Shown here: piece after piece, positions 27,466 to 38,030 of the stretch
Layout of the letters: every line of letters begins with the position of its first letter
Position numbering within the stretch: the stretch's first letter is position 1
NCBI GenBank assembly: GCA_017405305.1
Contig: JAFRAT010000001.1
Coordinates: forward strand, 34,076 to 98,075
DNA: 64,000 nt
Direction: 5' to 3'
Source of the DNA: Aeriscardovia sp.
GTDB taxonomy: Bacteria > Actinomycetota > Actinomycetes > Actinomycetales > Bifidobacteriaceae
Position numbers and translations under genes: made by a program
Notes under the pieces: model-generated
The model's database searches: none
Told to the model about the DNA's origin: nothing
Seen by the model: only the letters and a program-made list of their open reading frames with translations

Positions 27466-28920
27466 TCAGCGCACCGCTCCGGACGGGGTGGTGCCGATGA
27501 CGACGACCTTGGTGCCCAGCGGCGCGAAGTCGTAGATCCATTGCGCGTTGGAGACGGTCATGTTGGCGCAGCCATGCGAGCGCGGCGTGCCGGTCGCGAT
27601 GCCGGTGAGGTTCCACGGAGCTCCGTGGAAAGCGTCGCCGTCATTGAAGTAGGAGACCCACTTGACGTCCGGCGTCACGTAGCCCGGGCCGCGCATCGTC
27701 TGGCTCAGGTACTTCTCGTAGACGTAGAACGTGCCGTTGGCAGTGTAGTGCCCCGCGCGGCCGGTGGAAACGTTGAAGGTGGCGACCTGCGTGGTGCCAC
27801 GGTAGGCGGTGACCGTCTGGGTGCTGAGGTCGAGCTGGAGCCAGGGGCTGCCGTTGGCGACACCAAAGTTGTTCGGCACTGGCTTGTCATCGACCGTGAA
27901 ATCCACGGTCTTCATCGGGGCGACCGTCGTCAGCGACCGGCCGGATTCCAATGCCTGGTAGACCTTCTCCGCCACGGCGGACGGCTGCGAGACCTGCAGG
28001 CCGTCGACGCCGGGAACGTCCGGGATCCTGCCGCCGCTGGGGGTGACGAGGATGACCTCGTTCTGCTTACCCTGGTTGAGCTTCGAAGGCAGCATGGAGG
28101 CCATGTAGGAGTCGAGGGCCTTCCGGTCGACCGTCACGTTGACCGTTCCCGCTGCTTCGTCGGGCTCGGCGCTTACCCAGGACGCGACGGCGGACGCTGG
28201 GACGTCGAAAGTCTTCGTGGACCCGTTCGAGATCACGTACCGGCAAGACAGCATTCTGTTGGCCTTGCGAGCGGCCTGTTCGGCGGCCTCATTGGAAATC
28301 GGCGGCTGCGCGGGCGAGACCGTCACCGGCACGACGGCCGTGCCCGCTGGTTGGGAGAAGGTAGCCTCCACGGAGGACTCCACGTCTGTCAAGGAGATGG
28401 ACTGGCCAGAGCGGCCCGGCGTGACGATGAACTCGCCGCGCGCGGCGTCGTACACCACTGACGGATCCTTCATCGAAACGTCGTCGCCGACGAGCGCGCT
28501 GTCGATGGCCCGGCGCAGCGACGTCGCGTCGACGCTGGCCTGCAGCGGGATATTCGTTTTTTGCAGGAAGTCCGCTTTGGCGAACGGGTTGTTCCCCTTA
28601 GCGCCCATGATGGCGTCGACGGTGCGCTGCTCGTCGGCCGTTACGCCCAAGGTCCGGTAGTCCATCGTGGCGGTTTTGCCGTTGCCCGTGAGCAGGATTT
28701 TTGACGACGCGATCTTCTCGGCGACGAGTCGCCTCACCTGGGCGCGCGTGTCGCCGGCGACCGATTGCCCTACGAAGGAGGTGCCCAGCGGCGCGCGGTC
28801 CTTAAGATAGAACCCGCCGACGCACCCGTCGGAGATCGTGGCCGCGACCGCCACGCCCAGAACAATCCACAGGGCGATCCATCCGCCCTTCTTCTTCGCT
28901 TTCGTACCTTCCACTGCCAT
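27466..28920 (-). CDS. L,D-transpeptidase (YkuD domain) with peptidoglycan-binding repeats
   Basis: 484 aa. A basic N-terminus (KAKKKGG) and one transmembrane helix (ALWIVLGVAVAATI) anchor it outside. Two PG-binding-4-type modules cover about residues 60-320. The C-terminal YkuD domain carries the His of DAFHGAPWN near 430 and the catalytic SHGCANM near 449-455. Such enzymes form 3-3 cross-links or anchor proteins to peptidoglycan and are carbapenem-sensitive. No Shine-Dalgarno stronger than AAGG-like is seen before the ATG. It is first in the ldt-gtrA-phosphatase run. Confidence 0.9.
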   Translation of the reverse strand: MAVEGTKAKKKGGWIALWIVLGVAVAATISDGCVGGFYLKDRAPLGTSFVGQSVAGDTRAQVRRLVAEKIASSKILLTGNGKTATMDYRTLGVTADEQRTVDAIMGAKGNNPFAKADFLQKTNIPLQASVDATSLRRAIDSALVGDDVSMKDPSVVYDAARGEFIVTPGRSGQSISLTDVESSVEATFSQPAGTAVVPVTVSPAQPPISNEAAEQAARKANRMLSCRYVISNGSTKTFDVPASAVASWVSAEPDEAAGTVNVTVDRKALDSYMASMLPSKLNQGKQNEVILVTPSGGRIPDVPGVDGLQVSQPSAVAEKVYQALESGRSLTTVAPMKTVDFTVDDKPVPNNFGVANGSPWLQLDLSTQTVTAYRGTTQVATFNVSTGRAGHYTANGTFYVYEKYLSQTMRGPGYVTPDVKWVSYFNDGDAFHGAPWNLTGIATGTPRSHGCANMTVSNAQWIYDFAPLGTKVVVIGTTPSGAVR

Positions 28921-29080
28921 GCGACGAAAGCCACCCTTCAGAACAACTTCATCAACCGTAACTGGAATTTCCGTGCTTCGTTATACCTCTTTTTCGCCAG
29001 GACGCCTACCCTGCGCCAGTGTCCGACGCGGGACCGCCATCGCCTTGTCGCCGAGCCGTTTCCGATGGCTCCCAGGCAGC

Positions 29081-29117
29081 AAAAACCCCGCGGACGCGGA
29101 TGGCGTCACGCGGGGTT
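29081..29117 (-). terminator. Terminator of the rpsF-ssb-rpsR-rplI operon
   Basis: ACCCCGCG and CGCGGGGT arms flank a loop of about 15 bases; on the minus strand the hairpin is followed by five T (29081-29085). It lies 20 bp after rplI. Confidence 0.85.
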
Positions 29118-29136
29118 TCCTCGGGAAGCGGAAAGC

Positions 29137-29592
29137 TCACTCCGCCACGACGGACACGACGAACCGCGCGGTGATCTCCGGGTGGAGCTGCGCCTTGACG
29201 GAGAAGTCGCCGGTCTTGCGGATCGGGTCGAAAGAAAGCATCTTGGCGTTGACTTTGATGTCCTTCTTGGCGAGCTCGTCGGCGATGCGCCCGGCGGAGA
29301 TGCCGCCGAACAGCTTGCCCGACTCGGACACCTTGGCGGAAATCGTCAGCGTCAGACCTTCGAGCTGGCTCTTGATGGCGACGGCGTCCTCTCGGGTAGC
29401 GAGCTCCTCGGCGCGGCGGGCGCGCCGCATGGCCTGGATCTGGTTCTCGGCGCTCTTGTTCCACGTGAAAGCAAGGCCCTGCGGGATGAGGTAGTTGCGC
29501 GCGTAACCGGAGGCGACGGTGACGACGTCCCCGCGGTTTCCGAGCTTGGAGACCGGTTCGCGGAGGATGACTTTAGCCTGCTTGTTGGTCAT
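29137..29592 (-). CDS. rplI: 50S ribosomal protein L9
   Basis: 151-aa two-domain protein. The N-terminal rRNA-binding domain has [20 protein letters not shown] and LIPQGLA; a long charged helix (residues about 42-75) connects to the C-terminal domain ([14 protein letters not shown] near 95-108). Last gene of the rpsF-ssb-rpsR-rplI operon, with a terminator right behind. Confidence 0.96.
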   Translation of the reverse strand: MTNKQAKVILREPVSKLGNRGDVVTVASGYARNYLIPQGLAFTWNKSAENQIQAMRRARRAEELATREDAVAIKSQLEGLTLTISAKVSESGKLFGGISAGRIADELAKKDIKVNAKMLSFDPIRKTGDFSVKAQLHPEITARFVVSVVAE

Positions 29593-29611
29593 AGCTTTAT
29601 CCCCTCTCGGT

Positions 29612-29860
29612 TCAGCGGCCGTTGGACGAATAGGGCAGCAGCGCCATTTCGCGGGCGTTCTTGATGGCGCGGGACAGCGCGCGCTGCTCCTGGATGCTCA
29701 CGCCGGTGATGCGGCGGGAACGGATCTTGCCGCGGTCGGAGATGAACTTGCGCAGCAGCGCGACATCCTTGTAATCGATCTCTTTGACTTTGGCTGCCTT
29801 CAGTGGGTCCGGCTTTTTCTTGAACGGTTTGACCGGCGGCTGTGGCCTCTTGCGTGACAT
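29612..29860 (-). CDS. rpsR: 30S ribosomal protein S18
   Basis: 82 aa with the S18 core [18 protein letters not shown] and [23 protein letters not shown], shown here in two halves (residues 29-46 and 48-70). S18 binds S6 on the platform of the 30S subunit, and both are in this operon. AAGGAG precedes the ATG. No N-terminal zinc-binding Cys pair is present, so this is the cysteine-free form. Confidence 0.96.
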   Translation of the reverse strand: MSRKRPQPPVKPFKKKPDPLKAAKVKEIDYKDVALLRKFISDRGKIRSRRITGVSIQEQRALSRAIKNAREMALLPYSSNGR

Positions 29861-29903
29861 ATGCGTATCTCCTTGTGTTTACTCGAATCTCGTCGGCGCT
29901 GGA

Positions 29904-30482
29904 TCAGAATCCTGGATCGTCGGACACGCCCAACGCGTCCGCTCCGGTAGCGGTTCCTGACGTGCCGAACCCGGACGCAGCGCCCATGTCGCCGTACGCG
30001 GCCCACGGCTCGCTGGATGGCTGAGGCATGGCGGACGGAGCAGCCGGCGTCGGAGCGCTGGCGCCGCCGGAATAGCCGGCTGGCGCGGCGCTGTACCCAC
30101 CGTTGTAGCCGTTGGCGCGCGGGACGCGCTGGACCTGGGCCGTGGCGTAGCGCAGGGATGGGCCGATTTCGTCGACCTGCAGCTCGATGGTCGAGCGTTT
30201 TTCGCCCTGCTGCGTGGTGTACGAACGCTGGACCAGCCGGCCCTGCACGATGACGCGCGTGCCCTTGGTCAGAGACTGCGCGATGTGCTCAGCCGCGTCG
30301 CGCCAGGCGGAGCAGCGCAGGAACAGGGCTTCCCCGTCCTTCCATTGCTGCGTGGTGCGATCAAAGGTCCTCGGGGTGGACGCGACCGTGAAGTTCACGA
30401 CCTGCGCGCCCGAGGCGATGGTCCTCAGCTCGGGGTCGCCGGTCAGATTGCCGACGACCGTGATGACCGTTTCATTCGCCAT
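29904..30482 (-). CDS. ssb: Single-stranded DNA-binding protein
   Basis: 192 aa. The N-terminal OB fold (about residues 1-110) has [30 protein letters not shown] and [21 protein letters not shown] Gly/Ala/Pro/Ser-rich flexible linker follows, and the C-terminus is the acidic tip VSDDPGF that recruits repair and replication proteins. The DDPGF ending differs slightly from the common DDDIPF. It lies between rpsF and rpsR, the usual place for the replicative SSB. Confidence 0.95.
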   Translation of the reverse strand: MANETVITVVGNLTGDPELRTIASGAQVVNFTVASTPRTFDRTTQQWKDGEALFLRCSAWRDAAEHIAQSLTKGTRVIVQGRLVQRSYTTQQGEKRSTIELQVDEIGPSLRYATAQVQRVPRANGYNGGYSAAPAGYSGGASAPTPAAPSAMPQPSSEPWAAYGDMGAASGFGTSGTATGADALGVSDDPGF

Positions 30483-30549
30483 TTCACGCCTTCTCGCTGT
30501 GCTTGCTTGCTATCTGTTCGGATTCGTTTCCGGCGGAGACGAAAGCCTG

Positions 30550-30846
30550 TTACTTGACGTCCTTGCGGAGGACCTTTGTGCGGAGCACGGAATCGTTCAG
30601 CTTGAGCTGGCGATCAAGCTCGGCACTGGCCGCCGGCTCGCAGGTGTAGCTCATGACCACGTAGCTGCCCTCGGTCTTATCGTTGATCGGGTACGCCAGC
30701 TTGCGACGGCCCCAGAAATCGGAGTTGTCGATCGTGCCCTTCGCATCGGTGATCACTTCGAAGTACTTGTCCACGAGCTTCTTCACGCTCGCGTCCTCGA
30801 TCTGTGGATCGACGATCAGCATCATTTCATACTTATGCGCAGACAT
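30550..30846 (-). CDS. rpsF: 30S ribosomal protein S6
   Basis: 98 aa beginning MSAHKYEMMLIVDPQ. GRRKLAYPINDKTEGSY near 50-66 is the S6 signature. The ATG at 30846 follows AAGGGGGTG; the frame is open upstream to 30924 but the added residues (Pro/Arg-rich) do not belong to S6. First gene of the rpsF-ssb-rpsR-rplI operon, so the promoter lies in the following 110 bp. Confidence 0.95.
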   Translation of the reverse strand: MSAHKYEMMLIVDPQIEDASVKKLVDKYFEVITDAKGTIDNSDFWGRRKLAYPINDKTEGSYVVMSYTCEPAASAELDRQLKLNDSVLRTKVLRKDVK

Positions 30847-30958
30847 CACCCACCCCCTTCGGACTGCAGGCCGCGGACTTTCCGCGGCAGGAGGATGCAG
30901 CGCGTGCCGCTCTGTCGGGACCATTCAGGTTCCGGAACGGAGCAGACATCGTTTTCCC

Positions 30959-30964
30959 ACTATA
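30959..30964 (-). promoter_or_regulatory. Possible -10 box of the rpsF operon
   Basis: TATAGT on the minus strand, 113 bp before rpsF and directly between rpsF and the LTA-synthase-like gene. No convincing -35 at standard spacing. Confidence 0.35.
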
Positions 30965-31003
30965 GTTTCCCTTCGCTACAAACGGCGTCGGAGGTGTGGC
31001 GGC

Positions 31004-33328
31004 TCACTTCCCCGGCTTCATCGCGGTGCCTGTCATCGTCTGGGGCAGGTCCATGAAGCCGGTTGACTTGAGGTAGTGCTTTCCGCAGGTGATGTCGTAC
31101 TGGATGAGCCGGTACTGGTGGAGCAGTTTCTTGGCTTGGGCTGACAGGTCCGCCGTGGAGACCTGCTTGCCGTCGCTCATGATGTCCAGGGACTCGCCCG
31201 AAGGCATCGAGCCTCCCCAGTTCATGTTCTCGGAGACCGGCGGCTGCAGCGCGGCGATGGCTTCGTGCATCTTCGTGAGGAACGCGAGATACGGCGAGAC
31301 CTTGGAGTTCGTCTGCTCGGCGACTTCGCTCATGAAATAGTTTGGCGAGCTGTATGCCGCTTCGCTGGCCGGCAGCTTGCTTTCCTGGGCCGTCAGATGC
31401 GTGGCCTTGTTCGACCAGATGAAGTAGTCGGTCTCGTGCAGCGCGACGGTGTTCTTCGGGTTCTCCGACTGTTGTTCGTAGATGCCCGGCAGATGGTCGC
31501 CGTACCAGATGACGGTCACCGGCACGTTCAGCTGGTTGAGCTGGTCGAGGAACCACTTGACCGCCGAATCCGTCTGGTACATGCCGTCAGCGTAGGTCTC
31601 GATCTCGCTTTTCTCGTCGGACGGCAGCGGCGTGGACGTCGTGGAGGAGGCGATGAACGGGTTATTCGAGTACCACTGGTCGTACGGCATGTGGTTCTGC
31701 ATCGTTTCCAGCTGGTAGTAGCGGTCGCCGGCCTGATTCTTCTTCAGCTCGTTGAGCACGCTCTCGTACGCGCACTTGTCGGACACGTACGGGCTGTTGT
31801 CGACGTGGCTGACGCAGCTGATGGTGTCGATGTATTCCGGGCCGTCGAGCGTCCAGAAGTGCTGGAAGCCGAACTTCTCGCGGTAATTGGTCTCGCGCGA
31901 GTACATGGAGCCCATGTACGGATGGAAGGCCAAGCTGCCCGAACCGTACTCGTTCCACAGCTGGTTGAAGGACGGCACCCAAACCGCGTCCGGCACGAGC
32001 TGCTGGTACGGGGACGTCAGCGAGCCGTCGAAGTTCGCCATGCTCAGGCCGGTGATCTCCTCGTACTCCAGGTTCGCCGTGCCGCCGCCGTAGCCGGAGC
32101 TGAGCATGAGGCCCGACGTGGTCTGCGTCTTAAGCTCGCGCACATAGGGCATTGGGTCCTTGTTGAGTTTGACGCCCGGGACGCGGGTCGGATCGGAGTA
32201 CGACTCGGACAGGATGGCGATGACATTGTTGTTCGTCAGCTCGTTGGCGCGGGTCTTGTTCATCTCGTCGGCCACCTGCGCGTACTCCTGGGCGATAGAG
32301 TCCATCTCGGCCTGCGAGTAGCCCGACGGCTTCTGCATCACGGTGACGTGGGTGAAGCGCAGGAAGCCGATGAGGGTGCCGTTCGTCTGGGCATCGGTGA
32401 CGGAGTCCCACATCGCGGGCTGGTCGCCCAGCCACTGCGCGAAGTCGTGGCCCCATTCACCGCTGGTGCCCAGGGTGACGCTGAAGCTCACCAGGCCCGC
32501 GATTGGAGCGGCAATCAGCAGGATCTGCGAGACGATGCGGACGCCAAGGTTGATGTGGCGGCCGCCACGGCCGCGGCTGGCGACGCGCTCGGCGGCGAAA
32601 GCGGGCCGCGAGGCCTTCCTGGCGGCTTTCTTCTCGGCCTTCGCGGTCTTCCTAGCGGCGCGGCGCGCGGCGCGGCGGGTCTCGCGGGCCGGCAGCAGCG
32701 TGGCCTTGCCGCCGTCGAGCAGGGCGAAGATGCCGCACAGCAGACAGCCGGCGATGATCACGAGGACGGTCCCCGTGATGAGCCAGCCGCTCCCCGGCGG
32801 GATGAAGCTCATCAAGCTGGTGGAATCGCCGCCGACGAAGCCCAGGTCCGACGGCAGGATCGTGGCGTTGCGCACTTCGACCTTCATGCGGTCGACGACG
32901 CAGAGAACCAGCGCCAGCGACGAGAAGACGGCGCTGGCGGCCCAGAAGCGGTTGAACAGGGCGATGACGGCGAAGTAAGCGACGCCGATCACCAGGAAGT
33001 TCAGCAGGAAGACGAATCGGCCCTGCGTGAACATCTGCGCGAAGAAGTTCCAGCACGCCGGAACCGGTCCGTCAAGGGTCACCGCCCAGATGGATTCCAT
33101 GACGACCAGAAAGTCGACCAGCGCGAAGAAAACAAAATAGACCCAGCGCGAGTAGCGGTCCGTCGGATCGCCGTGGTGACGCCAGAAACGCCACTTGCTG
33201 GCGGCGGGAGACACGGCCCGTCCTGCTCCGACGCCGGCGTTCGAAGAACCGGCGTTTCCTTTGTTTCGAGTGTTTCGGGATTTGTTCCGAGCATACCGGC
33301 CACGCCGCCGATTACCCTGCGTTTTCAT
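31004..33328 (-). CDS. LTA synthase family phosphoglycerol transferase
   Basis: About 774 aa. A very basic N-terminus (Arg/Lys/Asn) precedes five hydrophobic segments spread over residues about 65-320, with an Arg/Lys/Ala-rich cytoplasmic loop (KTAKAEKKAARKASR) between the fourth and fifth. The extracellular sulfatase-fold domain follows: ILSESYSDPTR near 420 holds the metal/nucleophile region (Ser or Thr after the Glu). GGTANLEYE, a late YGDHLPGIY and a SPY-rich end are also present. These enzymes polymerise glycerol-phosphate from phosphatidylglycerol. ATG 33328 follows GAGGTG; a longer frame to 33427 is rejected. Stands alone, 157 bp from rpsF. Confidence 0.85.
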   Translation of the reverse strand: MKTQGNRRRGRYARNKSRNTRNKGNAGSSNAGVGAGRAVSPAASKWRFWRHHGDPTDRYSRWVYFVFFALVDFLVVMESIWAVTLDGPVPACWNFFAQMFTQGRFVFLLNFLVIGVAYFAVIALFNRFWAASAVFSSLALVLCVVDRMKVEVRNATILPSDLGFVGGDSTSLMSFIPPGSGWLITGTVLVIIAGCLLCGIFALLDGGKATLLPARETRRAARRAARKTAKAEKKAARKASRPAFAAERVASRGRGGRHINLGVRIVSQILLIAAPIAGLVSFSVTLGTSGEWGHDFAQWLGDQPAMWDSVTDAQTNGTLIGFLRFTHVTVMQKPSGYSQAEMDSIAQEYAQVADEMNKTRANELTNNNVIAILSESYSDPTRVPGVKLNKDPMPYVRELKTQTTSGLMLSSGYGGGTANLEYEEITGLSMANFDGSLTSPYQQLVPDAVWVPSFNQLWNEYGSGSLAFHPYMGSMYSRETNYREKFGFQHFWTLDGPEYIDTISCVSHVDNSPYVSDKCAYESVLNELKKNQAGDRYYQLETMQNHMPYDQWYSNNPFIASSTTSTPLPSDEKSEIETYADGMYQTDSAVKWFLDQLNQLNVPVTVIWYGDHLPGIYEQQSENPKNTVALHETDYFIWSNKATHLTAQESKLPASEAAYSSPNYFMSEVAEQTNSKVSPYLAFLTKMHEAIAALQPPVSENMNWGGSMPSGESLDIMSDGKQVSTADLSAQAKKLLHQYRLIQYDITCGKHYLKSTGFMDLPQTMTGTAMKPGK

Positions 33329-33663
33329 AACACCTCGTTTCCTTCTCCGCGCGGCGACACCGTCGTCTCGGGGGAACAGGATAAAAACACCGTAATTCTT
33401 GGACGCGATTCTGAACGAATCATGCATGCGCCCGCATCCGCATCAGGAGAACGATGTTTTCCGAACAACCGCCCACGGAGGGATTCCATCAGCGAACGCT
33501 TAGCAAAGGCTCCTGCGGCGTTCGGGAAAGCGCTCAAAACAAGAGGCGCGCGTTGGAGCGACGGGAACGGAACCGCAGCGTCAGGCAGGCGCGGCAAGCG
33601 GAATCGACCCCGGGCCGGCGGATCGACGGGAAGGCAACGAACCGATAGCCAGGACCGGCGCGC
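33329..33663. other. Gene-free 335-bp stretch
   Basis: Holds the upstream region of the LTA-synthase-like gene. No open frame with a supporting start, and no clear hairpin or promoter pair. Confidence 0.4.
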
Positions 33664-34278
33664 TCAAGCCAGGAGGGAAACGCCTCTGCGCTCAGTGCAG
33701 TAGGCGTTGCCGATCCACGTGTGCTTGCTCGTCGGCCACATCGACCCGAGCCGCGGCGAATGCTGGCTCATCCAGATGCCCGGGACGCGGCCGTCGGCGG
33801 AGCGGGAACCCGTCATGGCGAAGCCCTGGTGGCTCACCAGCCAATCGGGGTGCTGCGTGGCCAGGGCCAACCCTTCCTCCAGCGTCAGCGGCTCCTTGCC
33901 GTCCGCGTCGATGAGCTTGCGGGCCACGTCCGGCTCGCGGTTTTTGTACGCCGAACCCGTATGCGGGTCGACTACCACGTAGAACGGGCCTTCCGGCAGT
34001 GTGTCGGTGGCCACGAAGCTTTCGATGTCGCGCGGAGGCATCGTGGAGAATCCGGCGTTGCGGCCGATGGATGTGCGCGCGATGAGGGAATCGGGCGACA
34101 CCAGCTCCGATGTTGGCACCAGCAGGACCTCCTCGTCGACGTCGACCGAATCCAACGCACCTAGCAGCGGCGCGGCGAGCGCGCGGAAGGCTTCCGCGCT
34201 CATCCCGGCGACTTGCGGGTATCCTAAGGCGATGATGCGCTCCAGCTGGCGGCGCGCTGACTCAGACATCCGAGACAC
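33664..34278 (-). CDS. Conserved hypothetical protein (DUF5701-like)
   Basis: 204 aa, soluble, no membrane segment. Recognisable stretches are RQLERIIALGYPQVAGM, LLVPTSELVSPD, FYVVVDPHTGSAYKN, LTLEEGLALATQHPDWL and a Trp-rich end (GSMWPTSKHTWIGNAYC). I associate these with an actinobacterial family of unknown function seen next to recR. The GTG at 34278 is preferred because AGGAGG lies 7 bases upstream; ATG 34269 is the alternative. It is 80 bp downstream of recR and probably in the dnaX-recR unit. Confidence 0.7.
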   Translation of the reverse strand: MSRMSESARRQLERIIALGYPQVAGMSAEAFRALAAPLLGALDSVDVDEEVLLVPTSELVSPDSLIARTSIGRNAGFSTMPPRDIESFVATDTLPEGPFYVVVDPHTGSAYKNREPDVARKLIDADGKEPLTLEEGLALATQHPDWLVSHQGFAMTGSRSADGRVPGIWMSQHSPRLGSMWPTSKHTWIGNAYCTERRGVSLLA

Positions 34279-34358
34279 GGTACCCCCTCCTTTTGAAACC
34301 CTTGCCGTCTTCGTTCGAAAACCTTGCCCGGAAAGCGCTGTCCGGCTTTGGCCGGCTG

Positions 34359-34967
34359 CTATTGTACGGACCGGCGGCCGGCCAGGGCGCAGCCCAGCGT
34401 GATCTCGTCGGCGTATTCGAGGTCGGAGCCGACTGGCAGGCCGGAAGCGAGCCGGGTCACTGTCACGCCTATCGGCGTCAGCAGGCTGGACAGGTATGTG
34501 GTCGTCGCCTCGCCCTCGATGTTGGGGTTCAGCGCGAGGATCACTTCGGCGATGGTGCCATCGCGGAGGCGCTCCAGCAGACTGGCGATGCGCAGATCGG
34601 CTGGGCCGATGTCCGCCATCGGGTTGATGGAGCCGCCCAGCACATGATACCGTCCGTGGAACTCGCCCGTGCGTTCGATAGCCATCACGTCCTTGGGTTC
34701 CTCGACCACGCACAGCTTCGTCGCGTCGCGTCGCGGATCACGGCAGATGAGGCAGGGGCTGCTTTCGGTGACGTTGCCGCAGATGTCGCAGAACTTCACT
34801 TTTTCTTGCAGCGTGGCGATGGACGCGGCGAGCGCCGCCACTTGCTGCTTGTCGGCCGTCAACAGGTGGAACGCGATGCGCTGGGCGCCCTTGGGGCCGA
34901 TTCCCGGCAGCTTCGAGAAGGAGTCGATTACCCGCTGCAGCGCGCCGTCGTACATCAATGCCATCAT
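34359..34967 (-). CDS. recR: Recombination mediator RecR
   Basis: RecFOR-pathway protein for gap repair. The 202-aa product has the helix-hairpin-helix region [20 protein letters not shown], a zinc finger C-X2-C...C-X2-C ([16 protein letters not shown] near 60-75), and the Toprim domain with [12 protein letters not shown] and [15 protein letters not shown]. Its ATG overlaps the dnaX stop (ATGA), the usual coupling. Confidence 0.96.
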   Translation of the reverse strand: MMALMYDGALQRVIDSFSKLPGIGPKGAQRIAFHLLTADKQQVAALAASIATLQEKVKFCDICGNVTESSPCLICRDPRRDATKLCVVEEPKDVMAIERTGEFHGRYHVLGGSINPMADIGPADLRIASLLERLRDGTIAEVILALNPNIEGEATTTYLSSLLTPIGVTVTRLASGLPVGSDLEYADEITLGCALAGRRSVQ

Positions 34968-37177
34968 TCGCCTCGCGTTCCGTCAGGCTCGTCGCCCGGA
35001 GCGGGGATCTCCGTGACGTCCTTGACGTCGAAAATCGTCTTCAGCGCGTCGAGGCTGACGGCTGCCGCTTCGTCCACTGATTTGTCGGACAGGGAGTATT
35101 CGTCCTCGTCTGCGCCAACAGTCGACGCTGTTGATGCTGACGCGGCCGGCGACGTCGACACGGGTGGTGTGGACGGCATTGGTGCCGTCGGCGGCCCAGC
35201 GATTGGGGTGCCGGCGGACGCCGAAACAGGCGCAGCGGCCAGGGTTGGCGGCGTGTCTGTTGCGGTGGGTGCGGCTGACGCGCCGGCAGCGGAAACCGAC
35301 GCCGAGGCAGACTTCGTCGGCGTGGTATCTGGTGATGGCGCTTCCGACGAGGCGGGCGAGGCCGATGGCCGCGCCTGTCCAGAATCTGTCGCGGCGGCCA
35401 GCTCGCCCGCCCACGGATCGAGGGTGTCGGATGCGTCGGGAACGGCCGTTTTCTTGCGTGGGTCTGCTGCGGCCGCGCCGTCGGCCGCTTCCATCGCGAT
35501 GGCGCGTTTGACGACAGCGAGTTCCTGCACTGTCATGGCGGACATCTTCTTGACCATCTCCCCGTTGGCGGCGAAGGGCGCGGGCGCGATGGACGCCGTC
35601 GGACCGAAACAGCGGCGCACGCCCTTCTGCACGAGGCCAGGCACATGACGGCCGTCGGGCGCCACCGCCATCGCGAAAACGTGCTGCGACAGCGGCTGGT
35701 CGAAAGTCAGCAGGATGTGCGTGCCGCCCAGCGAGTTAACGGCGAAGCGCACCTGCGGCACTTTCTCCGCGCTCACGTAGCGCCGCAGGTCGTCCGGCAA
35801 GCCAGCCACCGCCTGCTTCCACAGGCTCTCTTTGTCAGCGGCGGATCGGACGGTGGCCGTCGCCGGAGCCGTGGACGGCAGCGGCGACGGCATTGCGGAG
35901 ACCGGGGAAACGGCTGGCGCGGACATGGACGGGGTTATGGAAACCGTCATTCCGCCGGTCGGCGTCGATGCGGCCGGACGGGGAGCTGTCGACTGCGACG
36001 ACATCGGCTGCGGCGAAACCCCTCGCACAGGCGACTCCCCGGCATCCGGTTCCGCTCCGGGGCGCCGCGGCCGTTCCTCCATGATGGACAGCAGTTTGGC
36101 GGCCAGCAGTTCCAACGCCAGACGGGAGGAAGCCGCACCGGGCATCGAACCCAACGCGCTATTCGTGCAATCGGCCAGACGCGTCAGACGCGCCAGACCG
36201 AAAACGGACGCCTGCTCCAACAACGCGTCCGTATCCTGAATGGATTCCTCACCCAACGTCGCCGCCGCGGCCGCGCCACCCAGAACCAGGACCAGCAGAT
36301 CGCGCAAGCGCTGCAGCAGATCCTCCACGAACCGCTTCGGGTCGTACCCGCCGACGACGACCTTTTCGACAGCGGCGTACAGCGCAGCGCCATCCTGCTT
36401 TCCCACGGCACCGATCACGTCGTTGATGAGGCCATCCGGGGTGAAGCCCAGCAACGCGGCAGCCAACCGATACGTGATCACGCCCCTTTCGGAGCCGGCT
36501 ATCAGCTGGTCGAGAACCGACAGGGTGTCGCGCACGGATCCGCCGCCGGCGCGCATCGTCAAACTCAGGACACCCGGTTCAGCGGACACCTTCTCCTCGT
36601 CGCACACCTGTTGCAAATACGGACCCATGATCTCCGACGGCACTAGGCGGAACGGGTAATGGTGCGTCCGCGACCGAATGGTACTGATAACCTTGTCCGG
36701 CTCCGTCGTCGCGAAGATGAACATCACGTGCTCAGGCGGCTCCTCCACGATTTTCAGCAGCGCATTGAAGCCCTGCGGCGTCACCATATGGGCCTCGTCG
36801 AGGATGAAGATCTTGTAGCGGTCACGAGCAGGAGCGAACTGGGCGCGCTCGCGGATCTCGCGGGCGTCGTCCACGCCGTTGTGGCTGGCGGCGTCGATCT
36901 CGACGACGTCGATAGAGCCGGAACCGTCCTTCGCCAGCTCGCGGCAGCTGGGGCACACGCCGCACGGACGGGATACGGGGCCTCTCTCGCAGTTGAGGCA
37001 GCGCGCCAGGATCCTGGCGCAGCTCGTTTTGCCGCAGCCGCGGGGACCGGAGAAGAGGTAGGCCTGTGTCAGCTTGTCGTTGTCCAAAGCCCTCGATAGC
37101 GGAACGGTGACTTGGTCTTGCCCGATCACGCCGTCGAACGTGTCCGGGCGATACCGCCGATACAATGCCAAGGCCAT
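34964..37177 (-). CDS. dnaX: DNA polymerase III subunit gamma/tau
   Basis: Clamp-loader ATPase of 737 aa. Starts [20 protein letters not shown]; Walker [15 protein letters not shown] near 44-57, zinc-binding cysteines near 60-79 (CLNCERG, CGVCPSC), DEAH-type ILDEAHM near 125. Domain III continues to about residue 370. The C-terminal third is Pro/Ala/Ser/Thr-rich, as in other actinobacterial tau proteins. Followed by recR with a 4-base overlap. Confidence 0.96.
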   Translation of the reverse strand: MALALYRRYRPDTFDGVIGQDQVTVPLSRALDNDKLTQAYLFSGPRGCGKTSCARILARCLNCERGPVSRPCGVCPSCRELAKDGSGSIDVVEIDAASHNGVDDAREIRERAQFAPARDRYKIFILDEAHMVTPQGFNALLKIVEEPPEHVMFIFATTEPDKVISTIRSRTHHYPFRLVPSEIMGPYLQQVCDEEKVSAEPGVLSLTMRAGGGSVRDTLSVLDQLIAGSERGVITYRLAAALLGFTPDGLINDVIGAVGKQDGAALYAAVEKVVVGGYDPKRFVEDLLQRLRDLLVLVLGGAAAAATLGEESIQDTDALLEQASVFGLARLTRLADCTNSALGSMPGAASSRLALELLAAKLLSIMEERPRRPGAEPDAGESPVRGVSPQPMSSQSTAPRPAASTPTGGMTVSITPSMSAPAVSPVSAMPSPLPSTAPATATVRSAADKESLWKQAVAGLPDDLRRYVSAEKVPQVRFAVNSLGGTHILLTFDQPLSQHVFAMAVAPDGRHVPGLVQKGVRRCFGPTASIAPAPFAANGEMVKKMSAMTVQELAVVKRAIAMEAADGAAAADPRKKTAVPDASDTLDPWAGELAAATDSGQARPSASPASSEAPSPDTTPTKSASASVSAAGASAAPTATDTPPTLAAAPVSASAGTPIAGPPTAPMPSTPPVSTSPAASASTASTVGADEDEYSLSDKSVDEAAAVSLDALKTIFDVKDVTEIPAPGDEPDGTRGE

Positions 37178-37380
37178 AGCCGCATCCTCTTCCGATCGCG
37201 AACCCTTTTCTTCAAAGATAGGCCATCATAGGCCATTGGTTTGCACTCTCAGCGTTCCGCGCAGCGCACTCGACGGGACCGGCCCGCGAAATCGCTGTGA
37301 TCCGCGGCAACAGCTGGAGGCCGGACAGACACCGTGACCCAGGAGAGCAGGATTCCCCGATGCGCAGCTCCGCCATGCCA

Positions 37381-37916
37381 CTCGTCGTGCGTCGGAAGGA
37401 GGGCAGCCTGCGCCGCTACTGCTACATCGGCACCGGCAACTACAACTACAAGACGGCTCGGCCTGGTCCCGCTGACGCGCGACCCTGCCGTAGACCAGGA
37501 TCTCATACGCCTGTTCAAGCAGCTGTCCGGGTGCGCGCATCGCTGCGCCGCGCGGGACTCCGCAGCCTCAAGCCCGGTATCCCCGGCGTTAGCGACACCA
37601 TCCGCGTCCACTCGATCCCGTGCCGTTTCCTCGAGCATTCGCGCGTCTACGCTTGCGCCAGCTCGCAGAGCCGCAAACCGGCGAAGGCCCGAAGTCCGGC
37701 CCGGAAGTCCGGATCGGGCCAACCGACCTCATGCACCGCAATCCTGACCACCGCGTCGGAGTGCTCGTGCACGTCGCCGACACGAACCAGGTCCAGCGGC
37801 TTCTCGACTACGTCTACCTGCAGATGTATGACGAGACCAGCTTCTGGCACGAGCAGCCCAACGGCACCCGCGTCCACGACTACGACGAGAGAAGCCGCCG
37901 TCTCGACAACTGCCAA
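37381..37916 (+). pseudogene. ppk: Remnant of polyphosphate kinase (C-terminal quarter, several frameshifts)
   Basis: Pieces of Ppk1 occur in the correct order but in three frames. LVVRRKEGSLRRYCYIGTGN then YNYKTAR (37381-37461), LGLVPLTRDP and DQDLIRLFKQLSG (about 37460-37531), GLRSLKPGIPGVSD then FLEHSRVYA (37555-37653), and DLMHRNPDHRVGVLVHVAD with the C-terminal stretch to LDNCQ (about 37725-37916). Everything N-terminal of the catalytic C-terminal domains is gone; dnaX begins only about 200 bp upstream. So the gene lost about three quarters of its length and the rest is frameshifted. The downstream Nudix gene is intact and is a usual ppk neighbour in actinobacteria. Confidence 0.85.
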
Positions 37917-38030
37917 CACAAGCCCCTGTCGGCGCGCCTCCACGCCCGCCGAGTCCGACGGCCGGACCCGACCCCCGCGTATCCCGCCGCTAAACCGTCC
38001 CACACCGTCATTCGACCGAAACGAGGCACC

